57,514 bases of DNA from Francisellaceae bacterium UBA6186 (lineage in GTDB: Bacteria; Pseudomonadota; Gammaproteobacteria; UBA6186; Azoamicaceae): NCBI GenBank assembly GCA_002422785.1, contig DITK01000048.1, positions 1 to 57,514 of the forward strand. The letters are read 5' to 3'. The position numbers and the translations under genes were made by a program. Within the stretch, counting starts at the first letter, position 1. Each line of letters opens with the position of its first letter. Below are positions 44,799 through 54,192 of this stretch, piece by piece. The notes below the pieces were generated by a model. It had not been told where the DNA came from and did no database searches. It saw only the letters and a list, made by a program, of their open reading frames with translations.

Positions 44799-45928
44799 TG
44801 TTAATCGAAAGTATTAAGATCGATGGAGTCAGAAATTTGAGATATACTGAATTACATTTTTCTCCTGGTGTCAATGCTTTTTTTGGTGCCAACGGTGGCG
44901 GCAAAACCAGTATATTGGAAAGTATATATTTTTTAGCTGTAGGGCGCTCTTTTAGGTCTGTTAAAACTAATAATTTAATAAGTTTTAATAGTGATTATGC
45001 CAAGGTTATGGCGACTTTGTCTGACAAAAATTTAAATCAACATATTAAAGTTGGTTCTTTAAAAACCAGAAACCAAGATAAAATCAGCGAAATAGCAGGC
45101 GAGGTTGCGGGGGGCACAGATATTGCTATGCTGGCTCCAATCCAATTGATGAACGATGAAAGTAGTAGGCTGGTTTTTAAAGAGCCAGATCTGCGTAGAA
45201 AATTTTTGGATTGGCTGGTGTTTTACACCAAAAATAATTACCATAACTTATGGCGAGATTTTAATAGAGCTCTAAAACAACGTAATAATATTTTAAAAAA
45301 GCCGGACGCTAAGGTTATGACCATATTATCGCCGCTGGATGCGGTGTTTGCCGATTTATCTGAAAAAATAAAAATAGCTAGGCAATCGGTATGGCATAAA
45401 TTTGAACCAATTTGGCAGCAAATGTTTGATAATTTGGGCCTTGATTCTGGAATTAAACCTGAAATAAGGTTGTTTCATGGTTGGAGCGGAGATTTGCGAG
45501 CAAAATTAGCTGAAAACATTAATCATGATCTTAAATTTCGAACTACTGGCTGTGGGCCGCACCGAGCAGATCTACTTTTTTTAATTAATGGAGTTGCTGC
45601 TAAAGACGTTTTGTCTCGAGGCCAAGGAAAGGTGCTGTCCTTGGCTATGGTTTTAGCCAGAGCTAAGTTCATAAAAATTAATGCTGAAAGGGAAGGTTTT
45701 GTTAGTATACTGTTAATTGATGATTTGTCTGCCGAGCTTGATGAGGTAAATATAAAAAAAATTATCCAAGGATTGTTGTCCTTAAAAAAAGATGTGCAAA
45801 TTTGCATTACCGGGACCGGCAAAGAAGCATTGCTGGATATTTGGTCAGATAAGGAATGTTGTTGGTTTCATGTTGTGGGCGGGGTAATCACTAAAGCTGA
45901 GCGTGAGAAGGAAAATCAGGACTGTTGA
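44798..45928 (+). CDS. recF: DNA replication and repair protein RecF
   Basis: 376 aa. SMC-like ATPase: Walker A GANGGGKTS at 30-38, RSFRS nearby, the LSRGQGKVLSLAMVLARA signature and ILLIDDLSAELDE Walker B. Helps load RecA at gaps. ATG 44798 overlaps the dnaN stop by one base (TGATG). Confidence 0.96.
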   Translation: MLIESIKIDGVRNLRYTELHFSPGVNAFFGANGGGKTSILESIYFLAVGRSFRSVKTNNLISFNSDYAKVMATLSDKNLNQHIKVGSLKTRNQDKISEIAGEVAGGTDIAMLAPIQLMNDESSRLVFKEPDLRRKFLDWLVFYTKNNYHNLWRDFNRALKQRNNILKKPDAKVMTILSPLDAVFADLSEKIKIARQSVWHKFEPIWQQMFDNLGLDSGIKPEIRLFHGWSGDLRAKLAENINHDLKFRTTGCGPHRADLLFLINGVAAKDVLSRGQGKVLSLAMVLARAKFIKINAEREGFVSILLIDDLSAELDEVNIKKIIQGLLSLKKDVQICITGTGKEALLDIWSDKECCWFHVVGGVITKAEREKENQDC

Positions 45929-45932
45929 TGCA

Positions 45933-45948
45933 TGTTCCACGTGGAACG
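45933..45948. promoter_or_regulatory. parS: parS-like ParB-binding site
   Basis: TGTTCCACGTGGAACG: a perfect 14-bp palindrome core GTTCCACGTGGAAC. It differs at one flanking base from the known TGTTCCACGTGGAACC/A variants of the bacterial parS consensus TGTTTCACGTGAAACA. It lies 4 nt after the recF stop, ~3.8 kb from the probable origin and ~3.2 kb from parB. Confidence 0.85.
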
Positions 45949-46033
45949 TGGGGCAGAGATAAACGTGTGGCCACCATGTTGCCTAACAATAAGTCAACAT
46001 GATTGATAAATGTTAACAATACTTCAAGTTAAG

Positions 46034-46062
46034 TTGACACTTTTGCTGAGAATCAATATTAT
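46034..46062 (+). promoter_or_regulatory. Sigma70-type promoter for gyrB
   Basis: Perfect -35 TTGACA (46034-46039), 17-bp spacer, -10 TATTAT (46057-46062). Predicted leader of ~115 nt before the gyrB ATG at 46187. Suggests gyrB can be expressed apart from dnaA-dnaN-recF. Confidence 0.75.
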
Positions 46063-46186
46063 TTTAACGTGCTAACATAAGGTTCTCAAAATTATCTGCT
46101 GGCCTAGGTTGTGCTGGTGGTTTGCGTATACCAAGATTTAATAAAACAGATACATCTATATCATTTACAACTGAAAGAGACAATTC

Positions 46187-48637
46187 ATGGCAAACATTGA
46201 CAATATAAATCTTATTCCCGCATCTTCTGGGGATTCTTATAATTCTTCAAGTATTCAAGTTTTAAAAGGCCTGGATGCAGTTAGAAAGCGCCCTGGAATG
46301 TATATTGGAGATACTGATGACGGTACAGGGCTGCACCATATGGTGTTCGAGGTGGTTGATAATTCTATAGATGAAGTGTTGGCTGGGCATTGCTCGAAGG
46401 TTGACGTTATTATCAGGGCAGATAATTCTGTCACGGTTAAGGATAATGGTCGTGGGATTCCCGTGGATATACATGAAGAGGAAGGTAAATCCGCTGCAGA
46501 AGTTATTATGACTATCTTGCATGCTGGCGGTAAGTTTGATAATTCTTCTTATAAAGTGTCTGGTGGTTTGCACGGGGTTGGGGTATCGGTTGTTAATGCG
46601 TTATCAGAAACGTTGCACCTGTTAATCAGAAGAAACAATCATATATATGAACAGTTTTATCAGTGTGGCGAACCGCTTGCTCCTTTGGAAATAAAAGGTG
46701 ACACAACCGGCAGTGGTACGGAAATCACCTTTAAACCTAGTCAGAAAATTTTTACCAACATTGTGTTTAGTTACGACATGTTAGCAAAAAGGTTAAGGGA
46801 GCTGTCATTTTTAAATCGTGGGGTCAAAATTGAGTTGTTCGATGAAAGAACCAGCAAAAAAGACTTTTTTTGTTATGATGGAGGAATTAAAGAGTTTTTA
46901 GGACATTTGAATCGAAATAAAACCCTAATTACTCCGGATGTGTTTTATATTTTGTGTGAAAAACAAGATATGGTCGTTGAAGTTGCGATGCAGTGGAATG
47001 ACGGTTACCAAGAAAATGTTTTTTGTTACACTAACAATATTCCACAAAAAGATGGCGGAACTCATTTGTCTGGGTTTAAAAATGCTTTAACTCGTACTTT
47101 AAATAACTATATTGAAGAAACCGGTATTGCCAAAAAACAAAAAATTGTAACAACTGGCGATGATGCCAGAGAAGGCTTAACTGCGGTGTTGTCGGTTAAG
47201 GTATCGGATCCTAAATTCTCTTCTCAAACGAAAGAAAAACTAGTTTCTTCGGAAGTTAAAGCTGTGGTGGAGGCGGTGCTAGCCGAAAAATTACAAGAAT
47301 ACTTGCAAGAAAACCCGGCAAAAGCCAAATTAATAATTGGCAAAGTAATTGATGCAGCGAGAGCTAGGGAAGCGGCCAAGAAAGCAAGGGAAATGACTCG
47401 CAGGAAAGGGGCTTTAGATGTGGCTGGGCTTCCGGGTAAGCTTGCTGATTGTCAAGAAAAAGATCCTAAATTGTCCGAATTATTTTTAGTTGAAGGTGAT
47501 TCCGCGGGTGGATCGGCTAAACAAGCTCGAGATCGTAAGACGCAAGCAGTTTTACCACTAAAGGGTAAGATTTTGAATGTTGAAAAAGCTAGATTTGATA
47601 AGATGCTTCATAGTGCTGAAATTGGCACGCTAATTACGGCTTTAGGCTGCGGTATAGGAAGAGAAGAATATACTCCAGATAAACTTAGATATCATAAAAT
47701 AATTATTATGACAGATGCTGACGTAGATGGTTCCCATATTCGTACCTTGTTATTAACATTTTTTTATCGACAAATGCCAGAGTTGGTAGAAAGGGGCCAT
47801 ATTTATATTGCGCAGCCACCTTTGTATCGAATCAAACAAGGGAAGCAGGTGAGATATGTTAAAGACGATGGTGCTTTAGAAGAACATCTAGTTCATTTAG
47901 CACTAGAGGATACGTTATTTTACCCAGCAAAAAATCACGAGCCTATTCATACTAAAAAAATACATAATTTAATTATGCAATATCGCGAAGCGCAAATGGT
48001 GATTAAACGTTTATCCAAACTGTATCCCCAAGAAATTTTAGAAGGCTTGATTAGTTTAAGAGGTTTAGAGATCTATCAATTATCAACAGAGGCAGTTGTT
48101 ATCGATTGGTGTAACAAGCTGCAGCAACAAGTACAACAACATGGTAAGCCAGGGGTGGAGTACCAGATAACGCCAGAGTTTTGCGGTGAAAGAAAAATAT
48201 TTTTACCAAAGATTGCGACCATAATGCACGAAGTGGAAAGTATATATCAGTTTAGTTACGATTTTTTCTTAAGCCAGGATTATAAGCTGCTAAGCACGCT
48301 CAGTGCCGCTTTAGATGGTATGCTGGCCGCCGATGCATATATACAGCGTGGTGAGAAAATAAAAACGGTAACGAGCTTTAAAATGGCAATAGATTGGTTG
48401 ATGAATGAAACAAAACGTGGACAGCAAATACAACGATACAAAGGCTTAGGTGAAATGAATCCTGAGCAGTTGTGGGAAACCACCATGGATCCATCGGTGC
48501 GCTATATGGTGGTGGTGAAAATTGAAGATGCGGTCGCAGCTGATGAGATGTTTACAACTTTAATGGGGGATGATGTTGAATCGCGCCGAGCATTCATAGA
48601 AGTGAATGCTTTGTTAGCCGTTAATATTGATGTTTAA
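46187..48637 (+). CDS. gyrB: DNA gyrase subunit B
   Basis: 816 aa (E. coli 804). GHKL ATPase domain with EVVDNSIDEVLAGHC, DNGRGIPVDIHEEEG, LHAGGKFDNSSYKVSGGLHGVGVSVVNALS and the QTKEKL loop; TOPRIM domain with LFLVEGDSAGGSAKQARDRKTQAVLPLKGKILNVEKAR and MTDADVDGSHIRTLLLTFFYRQ; C-terminal QRYKGLGEMNPEQLWETTMDP. Includes the extra insertion found in gammaproteobacterial GyrB. Supplies the ATPase half of gyrase; gyrA is not in the window. Confidence 0.99.
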   Translation: MANIDNINLIPASSGDSYNSSSIQVLKGLDAVRKRPGMYIGDTDDGTGLHHMVFEVVDNSIDEVLAGHCSKVDVIIRADNSVTVKDNGRGIPVDIHEEEGKSAAEVIMTILHAGGKFDNSSYKVSGGLHGVGVSVVNALSETLHLLIRRNNHIYEQFYQCGEPLAPLEIKGDTTGSGTEITFKPSQKIFTNIVFSYDMLAKRLRELSFLNRGVKIELFDERTSKKDFFCYDGGIKEFLGHLNRNKTLITPDVFYILCEKQDMVVEVAMQWNDGYQENVFCYTNNIPQKDGGTHLSGFKNALTRTLNNYIEETGIAKKQKIVTTGDDAREGLTAVLSVKVSDPKFSSQTKEKLVSSEVKAVVEAVLAEKLQEYLQENPAKAKLIIGKVIDAARAREAAKKAREMTRRKGALDVAGLPGKLADCQEKDPKLSELFLVEGDSAGGSAKQARDRKTQAVLPLKGKILNVEKARFDKMLHSAEIGTLITALGCGIGREEYTPDKLRYHKIIIMTDADVDGSHIRTLLLTFFYRQMPELVERGHIYIAQPPLYRIKQGKQVRYVKDDGALEEHLVHLALEDTLFYPAKNHEPIHTKKIHNLIMQYREAQMVIKRLSKLYPQEILEGLISLRGLEIYQLSTEAVVIDWCNKLQQQVQQHGKPGVEYQITPEFCGERKIFLPKIATIMHEVESIYQFSYDFFLSQDYKLLSTLSAALDGMLAADAYIQRGEKIKTVTSFKMAIDWLMNETKRGQQIQRYKGLGEMNPEQLWETTMDPSVRYMVVVKIEDAVAADEMFTTLMGDDVESRRAFIEVNALLAVNIDV

Positions 48638-48827
48638 TAATTTATAATCTTGCTTTAATTAAATCATTGGCATTGTGCTTAAAATAAGCCCATGTAGGTA
48701 TTATTACATATATTTGTTGACAGGGAACAATAAGGATGTTACACCAAAGTAAGGGTAATAAAATCTTAGCACAATATCTTTTTTTATAATAATGTAATTT
48801 GAGATTAGTAAAAATTAGGTATCAATT

Positions 48828-49121
48828 ATGAGTAAGCCGCACGCCAATGATTGTTCTGGCTGTAAAAAAGAATATAATATTCCACTAGTTAATAGTACGG
48901 TTACAGCCACAAAACTGTGTAATCAGCATTTAAAAACTTTATTTCATTTTAAATATAGATTTAAAGACATGTTGTTATTGGCTAATATCGTAGCATTATC
49001 GAACGATGAGGAAGATTATAAGAATTTACGTTTAGAATTAATCTCCTGTATTAAAGCATCTTTGTATGATTATAATAATATTTTAGTATCTATGTCTGTT
49101 CATAGCGCAATCGTTGTATAG
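48828..49121 (+). CDS. Small putative zinc-binding protein of unknown function
   Basis: 97 aa. Cys9-x2-Cys12 and Cys31-x2-His34 could form one zinc site (CxxC-x18-CxxH). The rest is helical with KYRFKDMLLLANIVAL and LELISCIKASLYDYNNIL. Preceded by AGG ~10 nt before ATG 48828. It lies between gyrB (190 bp upstream, no gene visible in between) and the convergent parB (19 bp). No family recognised. Confidence 0.6.
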   Translation: MSKPHANDCSGCKKEYNIPLVNSTVTATKLCNQHLKTLFHFKYRFKDMLLLANIVALSNDEEDYKNLRLELISCIKASLYDYNNILVSMSVHSAIVV

Positions 49122-49140
49122 CTTTATTAATATGTGTTTA

Positions 49141-50055
49141 TTAATAATCTTCAGTAATTTTAATATGTTCTAAAATTCCTTGTAATTCTTCTAAAGAATT
49201 ATATGCAATTATTAATTTACCTTTGCTGGAATTATTTTTAGCAACTATATTCACTTTGGCGCCTAAAGTATCACTCAACTGTTGTGCTAATTTCATAACA
49301 TCAGGATCACAGGATAGCTGCAGTTTCGACTTGTTATTTACGGTGTTATTCAAATTGGCGGTAACATCTGGTTGATATTTGCTTACTAGTTGTTCGGTAG
49401 ATCTTACCGATAAATTTTCAGCTACAACTTTGTTGGCAAATTGTAATTGCAAATGGACTGGGGCACCTAGTAAAACTTTAGCATGACCTAAATCTAGTTG
49501 CTTTGTTTCTAGCAGTTTTTTGATTCCTGTTGGTAATTGTAAAATTCTTAATAAGTTAGTTATGGCTGTTCTTGATTTGCCGACAGCTACGGCTACTTCA
49601 TTATGGGTTAGCGCAAATTCTTTAGCCAACCTATCTAGAGCTATTGCTTCGTCTAAAGGATTCAAATTTTCTCGCTGAATATTTTCTATTAAAGCTATAG
49701 TTAATGCATCTTTGTCGTTAACATCTTTAATGATAACTGGAACTTCTGTTAATTCTGCAAGAGTTGCAGCTCGCCAACGTCTTTCTCCTGCTATGATTTC
49801 GTAATTACCAGTTGATAATGGTCTAACTATTAATGGCTGTATAATTCCTTGAGTTTTGATCGAGTCTACGAGCTCGGCTAATTCTTGTTGCGTAATAGAA
49901 TTTCTCGGCTGAAATTTACCTGGTATTAGCTGGTCAATTGTTAAATGACCAATAACATTTCCACTGTTGTTAGTGTTAATTTCGTTATTGGCGGTATGTT
50001 TTATTGCTAATAATGCATCTAAACCACGGCTTAACCCTCTTTTTTTTTGGCTCAT
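49141..50055 (-). CDS. parB: Chromosome-partitioning protein ParB
   Basis: 304 aa. N-terminal KKRGLSRGLDALLA motif, the CTPase/ParB core (LTIDQLIPGKFQPRN, GIIQPLIVRP, YEIIAGERRWRAATLA, ALIENIQRENLNPLDEA with the GERRWRA and ENxQR boxes), then a helix-turn-helix (LTHNEVAVAVGKSRTAITNLLRIL). Binds parS, for which a match exists at 45933-45948, and spreads on DNA as a CTP-dependent clamp. Starts inside the parA stop (4-nt overlap). Confidence 0.96.
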   Translation of the reverse strand: MSQKKRGLSRGLDALLAIKHTANNEINTNNSGNVIGHLTIDQLIPGKFQPRNSITQQELAELVDSIKTQGIIQPLIVRPLSTGNYEIIAGERRWRAATLAELTEVPVIIKDVNDKDALTIALIENIQRENLNPLDEAIALDRLAKEFALTHNEVAVAVGKSRTAITNLLRILQLPTGIKKLLETKQLDLGHAKVLLGAPVHLQLQFANKVVAENLSVRSTEQLVSKYQPDVTANLNNTVNNKSKLQLSCDPDVMKLAQQLSDTLGAKVNIVAKNNSSKGKLIIAYNSLEELQGILEHIKITEDY

Positions 50056-50855
50056 GATATTTCCTTAGATGTGTTTTGTTGCTTAATTCGTTTGTTGTTG
50101 GTGTTGTTACGCAAAAACTCTTTTGCTAATTTGAGATACGCCTTTGCTCCTGCTGAATTTTTGTCATAGGATAATATTGGCAACCCATAGCTCGGTGCTT
50201 CTGCTAACCTAACATTTCTTGGAATAATCGTACTATATACTATTCTACCAAAATGTTCTACCAGTTGTAGCGATACATCTTGGCATAATTTATTGCGCGC
50301 ATCGTACATAGTCCTAATTATTCCTTCAATAAATAATTTTTCATTAAGATTATTTATATCTTCGATAGTGTTAATTAATGAAGATAGCCCCTCTAAGGCA
50401 TAATATTCACATTGCATCGGAATCAACACAGAATCTGCGGCAATTAGGGCATTGAGAGTTAAAATATTTAAAGATGGCGGGCAATCTATAAAAATAAAAT
50501 CATAATTAGCTAATATCGGTTTTATAGCCAATGTTAATTTATGTTGTCTGTTGCTGTGTTGCAATAAATTAACTTCAGCTTCGGTAACATCTATATTGCT
50601 TGGCAACAAATCAAAACCAGCCCCCATGACGACGGCGCTAGATAACAAGACTTTTTCTTGCAGCACATCTCCAGAGGTAAATTGAGCCTCTAGCTTATTA
50701 AAGCCGCTTCCCATGGTGGCATTTCCCTGCGGATCTAAATCAATCAGCAACACCTTTTTTTTTAGAGCGGCAACGCCCGCCGCTAAATTAATACAGCAAG
50801 TAGTTTTACCAACTCCGCCTTTTTGGTTAGCGAATGCAATTATTTTTGCAGTCAT
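50052..50855 (-). CDS. parA: Chromosome-partitioning ATPase ParA (Soj)
   Basis: 267 aa. Deviant Walker A KGGVGKTT at 12-19, DLDPQGNATMG, and FIFIDCPPSLNILTLNAL. Drives origin segregation together with ParB. The C-terminal ~20 residues are basic and polar. parA-parB lie at 49-51 kb rather than next to rsmG, the usual location. Confidence 0.96.
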   Translation of the reverse strand: MTAKIIAFANQKGGVGKTTCCINLAAGVAALKKKVLLIDLDPQGNATMGSGFNKLEAQFTSGDVLQEKVLLSSAVVMGAGFDLLPSNIDVTEAEVNLLQHSNRQHKLTLAIKPILANYDFIFIDCPPSLNILTLNALIAADSVLIPMQCEYYALEGLSSLINTIEDINNLNEKLFIEGIIRTMYDARNKLCQDVSLQLVEHFGRIVYSTIIPRNVRLAEAPSYGLPILSYDKNSAGAKAYLKLAKEFLRNNTNNKRIKQQNTSKEIS

Positions 50856-50864
50856 GTTTTTCTC

Positions 50865-51713
50865 CTATTCCCACAGTGGTAGAAAATTTAATGAAATATT
50901 TGCAAAAAACTGCTTTGCTGTTTTAAAAAAAAATTCGCTATTGCTAGTACAATAAAAATCATTAGTGTTCGGCGAGGGGTTAATATTTAATTGCTCACGT
51001 TGTTGCAAAAAATTTTTTATTTGGGTTGCGATTAACAAATTAGAATCTATGATCATAATTTGTTTGTTTAGTCGAAGATAATAATTCTGAATCTGCTGTT
51101 TTAGTATGGGGTAATGAGTACAGCCTAAAATTAATATTGATTGGTCACTTAAATTAAGTTCCGACAAATATTGTTCAATAATTAAATCGGTTGCCAGGGT
51201 ATCTATCCAGCCTTCTTCTATTAAAGGTACCAGCAGCGGTGTGGCTAGTGATTTGATGTTGGATTTATTAGTAACTGGTAATGAGACTTGCAATTTTTCT
51301 ATCCTATGTTTATAAGCCTTACTGCTAATTGTTTGTTTGGTGCCAATAATACCTATGTTGTTAAAATTATTAAAATCCAACTGTGCTAAATACAAGATTG
51401 TTGGATCTATTACGTTAAATATTGTGATGTTAGGAAATTGTTTCACCACGAACTCAAGGGCAACACAGCTGGCCGTGTTACATGCAATTACAATAATGTT
51501 ACAGTTGTGTTTCAATAAAAAGCCTATCAACGAGTTGGTGTAGTGTATAATTTGGGATCGGGATTTATCACCCCATGGTGAGTGGGCTGTGTCGCCGATA
51601 TAAAGTAGTTTTTCGGAAGGCAAAAGCTCATTAATAGCTCTAGCAACGGTTAAACCGCCAATCCCACTATCGAAAATTCCTATCTTATTAACAATACCTT
51701 TGTTATTTAGCAT
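50865..51713 (-). CDS. murI: Glutamate racemase
   Basis: 282 aa. Makes D-glutamate for peptidoglycan. IGIFDSGIGGLTVARAI at the start, the first catalytic Cys in VIACNTASCVAL and the second in LILGCTHYPIL, with GDTAHSPWGDKS. It lies 9 nt upstream of parA on the same strand, so probably the first gene of a murI-parA-parB transcript. Confidence 0.95.
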   Translation of the reverse strand: MLNNKGIVNKIGIFDSGIGGLTVARAINELLPSEKLLYIGDTAHSPWGDKSRSQIIHYTNSLIGFLLKHNCNIIVIACNTASCVALEFVVKQFPNITIFNVIDPTILYLAQLDFNNFNNIGIIGTKQTISSKAYKHRIEKLQVSLPVTNKSNIKSLATPLLVPLIEEGWIDTLATDLIIEQYLSELNLSDQSILILGCTHYPILKQQIQNYYLRLNKQIMIIDSNLLIATQIKNFLQQREQLNINPSPNTNDFYCTSNSEFFFKTAKQFFANISLNFLPLWE

Positions 51714-51826
51714 GATGCCTTATGTGTCAGTATAAATATTTAATGGTTGAGTTTAATTGGTATTTTATATATTATCACCACTGCAAGCTATTAGTTTACA
51801 ATTTTTTATTAAGCGGAAGTATCTTT

Positions 51827-52144
51827 ATGAAATCTAATATTCATCCACAAATGCACAAAGTGCTGGTTCAGTGCGTTTGTTCTAACGAATTTTATTTTAA
51901 CTCAGCACTTGATAGTAAAGTTATACACTTAGAAGTATGTAATAAATGCCATCCATTTTACACTGGTAAACAGCAAGTTATTGCCACAACTGGAAGAGTA
52001 GATAATTTTAATAGCAAATTTACCAATTTCCAAGACAAAAAGAAAAAAACTGCAACTATTGCTACTATAAAATCAACTAGCAGCAAAAAAGTTATAAAAA
52101 ATAAAGCAGATAAAAATATTGGAGATAAGCCAAAAGCTAAATAA
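51827..52144 (+). CDS. rpmE: Large ribosomal subunit protein bL31 with extended Lys-rich tail
   Basis: 105 aa against the usual ~70. MKSNIHPQMHKVLVQCVC and VCNKCHPFYTGKQ give the zinc-binding cysteines 16, 18, 38 and 41 (C+ form); GRVDNFNSKF ends the normal domain. The additional ~35 residues are rich in Lys, Thr and Ser (KKKKTATIATIK, KVIKNKADKNIGDKPKAK). ATG 51827 is chosen because GCGGAAG precedes it and the family N-terminus begins there, although the frame is open further upstream. Confidence 0.93.
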   Translation: MKSNIHPQMHKVLVQCVCSNEFYFNSALDSKVIHLEVCNKCHPFYTGKQQVIATTGRVDNFNSKFTNFQDKKKKTATIATIKSTSSKKVIKNKADKNIGDKPKAK

Positions 52145-52174
52145 TCAAATTTTGTTATAAATATTAGGGTATTT

Positions 52175-53455
52175 ATGAGTATTTTAGATGATGTTAATGA
52201 TTCAAAAAAAATAGCAGAATTTTATCAAGAAGCTCTTGATTATCATTCCGCATATCCAGCTGGAAAACTTAGAATTAGTTTATCAAAACCTGCTAACTCA
52301 CAAAAAGATCTTTCTTTAGCATATTCTCCTGGGGTGGCATCACCGGTTAGAAAAATAGCAGAAAATCCTGAAAACGCTTATAAATATACTAACAAAGGTA
52401 ATTTAGTTGCAATAATAAGTAATGGTACCGCTGTTTTAGGTTTAGGTAATGTCGGAGCTTTAGCCGGTAAGCCAGTGATGGAAGGTAAAGCCATGCTGTT
52501 CAAGCGTTTTGCTAATATCGATGGGTTTGATATCGGGGTGGATGCTTTAGATCCTAAAGAGCTAATTGACACCGTCAGCAGGATAGCTTTAAATTTTGGT
52601 GGGATAAATTTAGAAGATATTCGTGCTCCAGAATGTTTTGAAGTAGAAACAGCCCTAGTTAAAAAATTAGATATTCCGGTATTTCACGATGATCAACACG
52701 GTACAGCAATTGTGGTAGCCGCAGGGCTATTGAATGCCTTAGAGTTGCAGGGCAAAACTTTAGATCAAATAAAGCTCACCTGCGTAGGTGCGGGAGCTGC
52801 CGGTATTGCTACTATAAATTTATTAGTAAATATGGGGCTAAAAAAAGAAAATATATGTTTGGTAGATACGCTAGGGGTTATTCATACTGAAAGGCAAGAT
52901 TTAAATAAATATAAACAAGAATTCGCTATTAAAACAAGTAAACGTTCTTTATCCGATGCCGTTCATGGGGCAGATGTTTTTATAGGCGTATCTCAAGCTA
53001 ATTTATTAACACCAGATATGTTAAAGACTATGGCTAAAAACCCTATAGTTTTTGCTATGGCTAACCCGGATCCAGAAATTCACCCTAAGGTAGCATTAGC
53101 TACTAGGAATGATTTGATTATAGCGACCGGTCGTTCTGATTTACCAAATCAAGTGAATAACACCTTATGTTTTCCATATATTTTTAGAGCAGCATTGGAT
53201 GTTCGAGCAAGTAAAATTAATATAGAGATGAAAATTGCAGCCGTTAATGCTATTAAAGATTTGGCGAAACAGCCGGTGATTCCAGAAGTTTTATCAGCTT
53301 ATAAATTAGAACATTTAGAGTTTGGACGAGAATATTTAGTACCTAAGCCTTTAGATCCTAGGTTGTTAGAGCTGGTACCAGCAGCTATAGCTAAAGCTGC
53401 TATTATAACTAAAGTTGCTAAGCTAGGATTTCCTGACCATTATCCTAAGGTATAA
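52175..53455 (+). CDS. Malic enzyme (oxaloacetate-decarboxylating), short form
   Basis: 426 aa. Converts malate to pyruvate and CO2 with NAD(P)+. Motifs LAYSPGVASPVRKIAENP, NGTAVLGLGNVGALAGKPVMEGKAMLFKRFA, VFHDDQHGTAIVVAAGLLNAL and the Rossmann GAGAAGIATINLL. It corresponds to the N-terminal catalytic part of MaeB and lacks the phosphotransacetylase-like domain, like the ~430-aa enzymes of many bacteria. Cofactor preference is not readable. A tRNA gene follows 11 nt after. Confidence 0.93.
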   Translation: MSILDDVNDSKKIAEFYQEALDYHSAYPAGKLRISLSKPANSQKDLSLAYSPGVASPVRKIAENPENAYKYTNKGNLVAIISNGTAVLGLGNVGALAGKPVMEGKAMLFKRFANIDGFDIGVDALDPKELIDTVSRIALNFGGINLEDIRAPECFEVETALVKKLDIPVFHDDQHGTAIVVAAGLLNALELQGKTLDQIKLTCVGAGAAGIATINLLVNMGLKKENICLVDTLGVIHTERQDLNKYKQEFAIKTSKRSLSDAVHGADVFIGVSQANLLTPDMLKTMAKNPIVFAMANPDPEIHPKVALATRNDLIIATGRSDLPNQVNNTLCFPYIFRAALDVRASKINIEMKIAAVNAIKDLAKQPVIPEVLSAYKLEHLEFGREYLVPKPLDPRLLELVPAAIAKAAIITKVAKLGFPDHYPKV

Positions 53456-53466
53456 ATCTAAAATTT

Positions 53467-53540
<74 letters not shown>

Positions 53541-53576
53541 TCGGATTTCTAGCAACTAATTTTTTAAATATGATTT

Positions 53577-54188
53577 ATGATTTGTGATCAAATAGAAATT
53601 GCAGTAAATTTATTAAAACAAGGTAAGCCCGTATTATTTCCCACCGATACAGTTTATGGATTAGGTGCAGATGCCACTTCTACTGCTGCTATTAGATCCA
53701 TTTTTCAATTAAAAAATCGTCCGACAACTCAAGCTCTACCAGTGTTGTTGCCAGATATTCAGCATATTTATCATTGGATAGATGAAGACAGTTTAAATAG
53801 CTGCGGTTTAAAGACCAAACTATTTAATTTAGTAGAAAATTTTTGGCCTGGACCGCTTACTATAGTTGTTAAAAAATCCAGCAAAGTATCTAATTTATTA
53901 ACCGCAGGAAAAGATAGCATTGCAATTAGGATACCTAATCATCCAGTGACTCTGGAATTATTAAAAAATTTTAATTCGGGAATAATTGGTTCTTCTGCTA
54001 ATAAATCGGGAGACGCAAGTAGTAAAAATTTTTTGCAAGCACAAAATGCATTTGATAATAAATTATTTGTGTTAGATGGCGGAGAATGTAATATTGGCAC
54101 AGAATCTACTATTGTATCATTAATTGATACTCCGATAATTATTAGGCACGGTGCGATTACGGCCAATAAATTAGCAAATTATTTATGA
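53577..54188 (+). CDS. tsaC: L-threonylcarbamoyladenylate synthase (TsaC/YrdC/Sua5 family)
   Basis: 203 aa. KxR-type signature PVLFPTDTVYGLGADATST, FQLKNRPTTQALPVLL and FWPGPLTIVVKKS, then SIAIRIPNHPVTLELL and IGSSANKSGDASS. Makes threonylcarbamoyl-AMP, first step of t6A37 tRNA modification. Length is close to TsaC rather than the longer Sua5. The 3' end converges on the membrane glycosyltransferase with a 4-nt gap. Confidence 0.93.
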   Translation: MICDQIEIAVNLLKQGKPVLFPTDTVYGLGADATSTAAIRSIFQLKNRPTTQALPVLLPDIQHIYHWIDEDSLNSCGLKTKLFNLVENFWPGPLTIVVKKSSKVSNLLTAGKDSIAIRIPNHPVTLELLKNFNSGIIGSSANKSGDASSKNFLQAQNAFDNKLFVLDGGECNIGTESTIVSLIDTPIIIRHGAITANKLANYL

Positions 54189-54192
54189 TAAA

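Noticed and set aside
48638..48827. Small RNA or terminator after gyrB
   Set aside because: No clear hairpin or promoter pair could be defined in the 190 bp.
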